DNA from: Hirsutella rhossiliensis
Lineage: Eukaryota; Ascomycota; Sordariomycetes; Hypocreales; Ophiocordycipitaceae
NCBI RefSeq assembly: GCF_020360975.1
Contig: NW_025408679.1
Location: forward strand, 744,001-808,000
Reading direction: 5' to 3'
Length of the DNA: 64,000 bases
Shown piece after piece: positions 62,247 through 64,000 of the stretch (its first letter is position 1; the number at the start of each line of letters is the position of its first letter). The position numbers and the translations under genes were made by a program. The notes beneath the pieces are model-generated. The model searched no databases and had not been told where the DNA came from. It was given only the letters and a program-made list of their open reading frames with translations.

Positions 62247-64000
62247 AACTTAATATCTAGAAATATACTATCTTCGAAAAAAGGGGGAAGCTTTAAATAG
62301 GTTCCTAGAATTTAATAATAAGGTAGAAAATAACCCTAAAAATACTAGGATTAGAGAAGTATTTTCTAATAATACTAAAGAATCTATATATAAAATAAAG
62401 CTTTACTACGAAAAAGAAGGAATTACCTTTAATTCTAGTCCTCTTAGGACGCCGGAATCTAATAGTAGAATAGAAAGAATAAATCGTACTATATTAGAAA
62501 AAGTATAAGCTCTTTTATTTACTACTAAGCGTCCTAGATATCTATAAGGAGAAGCTATTTTAATAGCTACCTACTTATATAATAGATTACTATATTCTAC
62601 GATAGGATTTAAAAGTTCTATAAAAAAGAAGGATAATATAATACTACCTTTTAAGACCTTAAATAAAATTAAGACCTTTAGAAGCCTTATATATTATAAG
62701 AATAATAACCTTAAAGATAAGCTAGATAATATAGCTTTTAAGGGAATAATAGTAGGCTATTTAGAAAATATATATAAAATCTAGGATTTTATTAAGAGAA
62801 AGATTACTATCCTTAAAGATATTACTATACTAGAAAATAAATTTATAAAAAATCTAGAAATTTCTAGTAGTAATAATACCTTTAATTTTAATTTTATTCT
62901 AAATAAAGATAAGCTAGAAAGCTATATCCCTATAAAGGAAGCTACTAAAGAACCTAGAGATAAAAGTCCCTTACCCTTTATAAAAGAAAAGTCTTTAAAT
63001 AACGATCTTATTCCTTCTACTAGTAAAATAGTAGTAGAATTACCTAAGAAGCTAGAAGGGTTCGATTCTAACTATATTAAATACCTTAACGTTAATTTAT
63101 TTCTAAACTACGATTTTATAAAGTTAATTCTAGCTAGTATAGAAAATCACGATCTAAAAATTCTAAAGACTTATAAATAGGCAATAAATAGCCCTAAAGT
63201 AGTATTTTAAAAAGAAGCTATAATTAAGGAAATTATCTAGCTAACTAAATATAAAGCTTAGGAATTTTCCTACCTTCCTAGGGATAGGGAGGCTATAGGA
63301 GGCCGCTAGGTCTATACTATTAAGAAGGATAGTTAAAATAATATAATAAAATATAAAGCCTATTTCGTAATATAGGGATTTAAGTAGATCTATAGCTTAG
63401 ATTTCCTAAATACCTTCTTAACTACGGCTAGACCTAAATCTATTAGAATTCTACTTATTTTAGCTATTATCTATAAATTTAAAGCTTTATAAATAGATAT
63501 AATAAATGCCTTTATATATACCGATATAAATAGTAAAGTATATATCGATCTTCTTAGAGGCTACGAAGAATATACTTTTAAAGAATATTATTTAAAATAT
63601 AGATTAGCTTATAGAGCTAAAGGAATTAAATTAACTAAATTCCTAGACTTATATAATACCGGTTAAATTAAAGCAAAGCTAAAGGAAGTATTATAGAGCC
63701 TAAAATAAAGTCCTAAGCTCTAGTATAATTATTTAATAATTATACTAAATAAATTCGGATTTCTTCCTTATTAAATAGATAAAGGAGTATTTATAAATAA
63801 GGACTATAGTATAGCCTTAGTAATTTATATCGATAACTTTCTTATAGTAAGGCACTTTAAATCTATAATAAAAGAAAGATTATTAAAGAATTATTTAAAT
63901 TCTTAGATTTTACTACCTTAGGAGATATAAAAGACTTCTTAGGTTTAAATATTATAATAAACCGAGAATATAATAAGCTATATATATCCTAAGAAACTTA
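62247..64000 (+). mobile_element. Ty1/copia element, 3' part: rest of integrase and reverse transcriptase (broken, runs off the edge)
   Basis: The copia polyprotein continues on the plus strand. The integrase end has SSPLRTPESNSRIERINRTI near 62435-62500 (catalytic Glu context), then LLYSTIGFKSS. The reverse transcriptase starts near 63170 with FLTTARPKS and QIDIINAFIYTDINSKVYID-like sequence (TAA for Gln) at about 63485-63550. The RT active-site segment IYIDNFLIV is near 63824-63850 (second Asp of YxDD changed to Asn), and FLGLNIII lies near 63935-63960. RNase H and the 3' LTR lie beyond the window. Confidence 0.85.

Larger units (their letters stand above)
53205..64000. mobile_element. RIP-degraded retroelement block
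   Basis: From about 53205 to the end of the window CA and TG dinucleotides virtually disappear while TA is in excess; many 60-base lines have none. This is the expected outcome of RIP, which changes CpA to TpA on either strand in repeated DNA. The block consists of a Ty1/copia element with a nested Ty3/gypsy chromovirus. Codons containing CA or TG (Gln, His, Cys, Trp, Met) are systematically changed to stops, Tyr or Ile, so no long open frames remain. Confidence 0.9.

Noticed and set aside
63061..63075. GGTTCGATTCT, resembling a tRNA B box
   Set aside because: It lies in the degraded copia polyprotein reading frame and no A box or cloverleaf fits around it.

Overview
The window looks like a nuclear contig of a filamentous ascomycete, probably a Sordariomycete and plausibly Hypocreales. 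The reasons are compact 50-95 nt introns with GT...CTRAC...AG signals, GC-rich third codon positions, and a block carrying the scars of repeat-induced point mutation (RIP). No bacterial signals, rRNA, CRISPR or convincing tRNA genes were seen. All splice sites given are predictions from reading-frame continuity plus conserved residues; there are no transcript data.

From 1 to 52.4 kb the sequence is an ordinary mosaic of single-copy housekeeping genes on both strands. In order these are: an uncertain 3' exon; SUMO E1 subunit Aos1 (-); a conserved fungal protein with a split galactose-binding-like domain (+); a four-helix membrane protein (-); a coiled-coil protein (+); complex I subunit NDUFB3/B12 (-); the CCR4-NOT deadenylase Caf1/Pop2 (+); GID E3 ligase subunit Gid9/Fyv10 (-); a Cbf1-type bHLH factor (+); a YDR124W-like protein (-); an 8.8 kb gene-poor, microsatellite-rich stretch; a Ycf1-type ABCC transporter (-, nine exons); a DUF1749 alpha/beta hydrolase (-); Tti1 of the TTT complex (+); a peroxisomal-type NADH pyrophosphatase (Nudix, -); a PQ-loop vacuolar transporter (+) with a GC-AG intron and a 23 nt microexon; and Tim23 (+). 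The genes serve unrelated core functions (ubiquitin/SUMO control, mRNA decay, mitochondria, vacuolar transport, PIKK maturation). I see no biosynthetic cluster.

At about 53.2 kb the composition changes abruptly. From there to the end CpA and TpG dinucleotides are almost gone, which is typical of saturating RIP. The block is a Ty1/copia element (+ strand, running off the right edge) whose integrase is interrupted by a complete 6,940 bp Ty3/gypsy chromovirus in the opposite orientation. The insertion has 186 bp LTRs at 55302-55487 and 62056-62241 and an ATAGG target duplication on each side.

Between the chromovirus pol/chromodomain and its 3' LTR there is an extra, RIP-broken coding region on the opposite strand, about 55.94-56.95 kb, with a possible TATA box of its own. 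This antisense gene is the least conventional item in the window.
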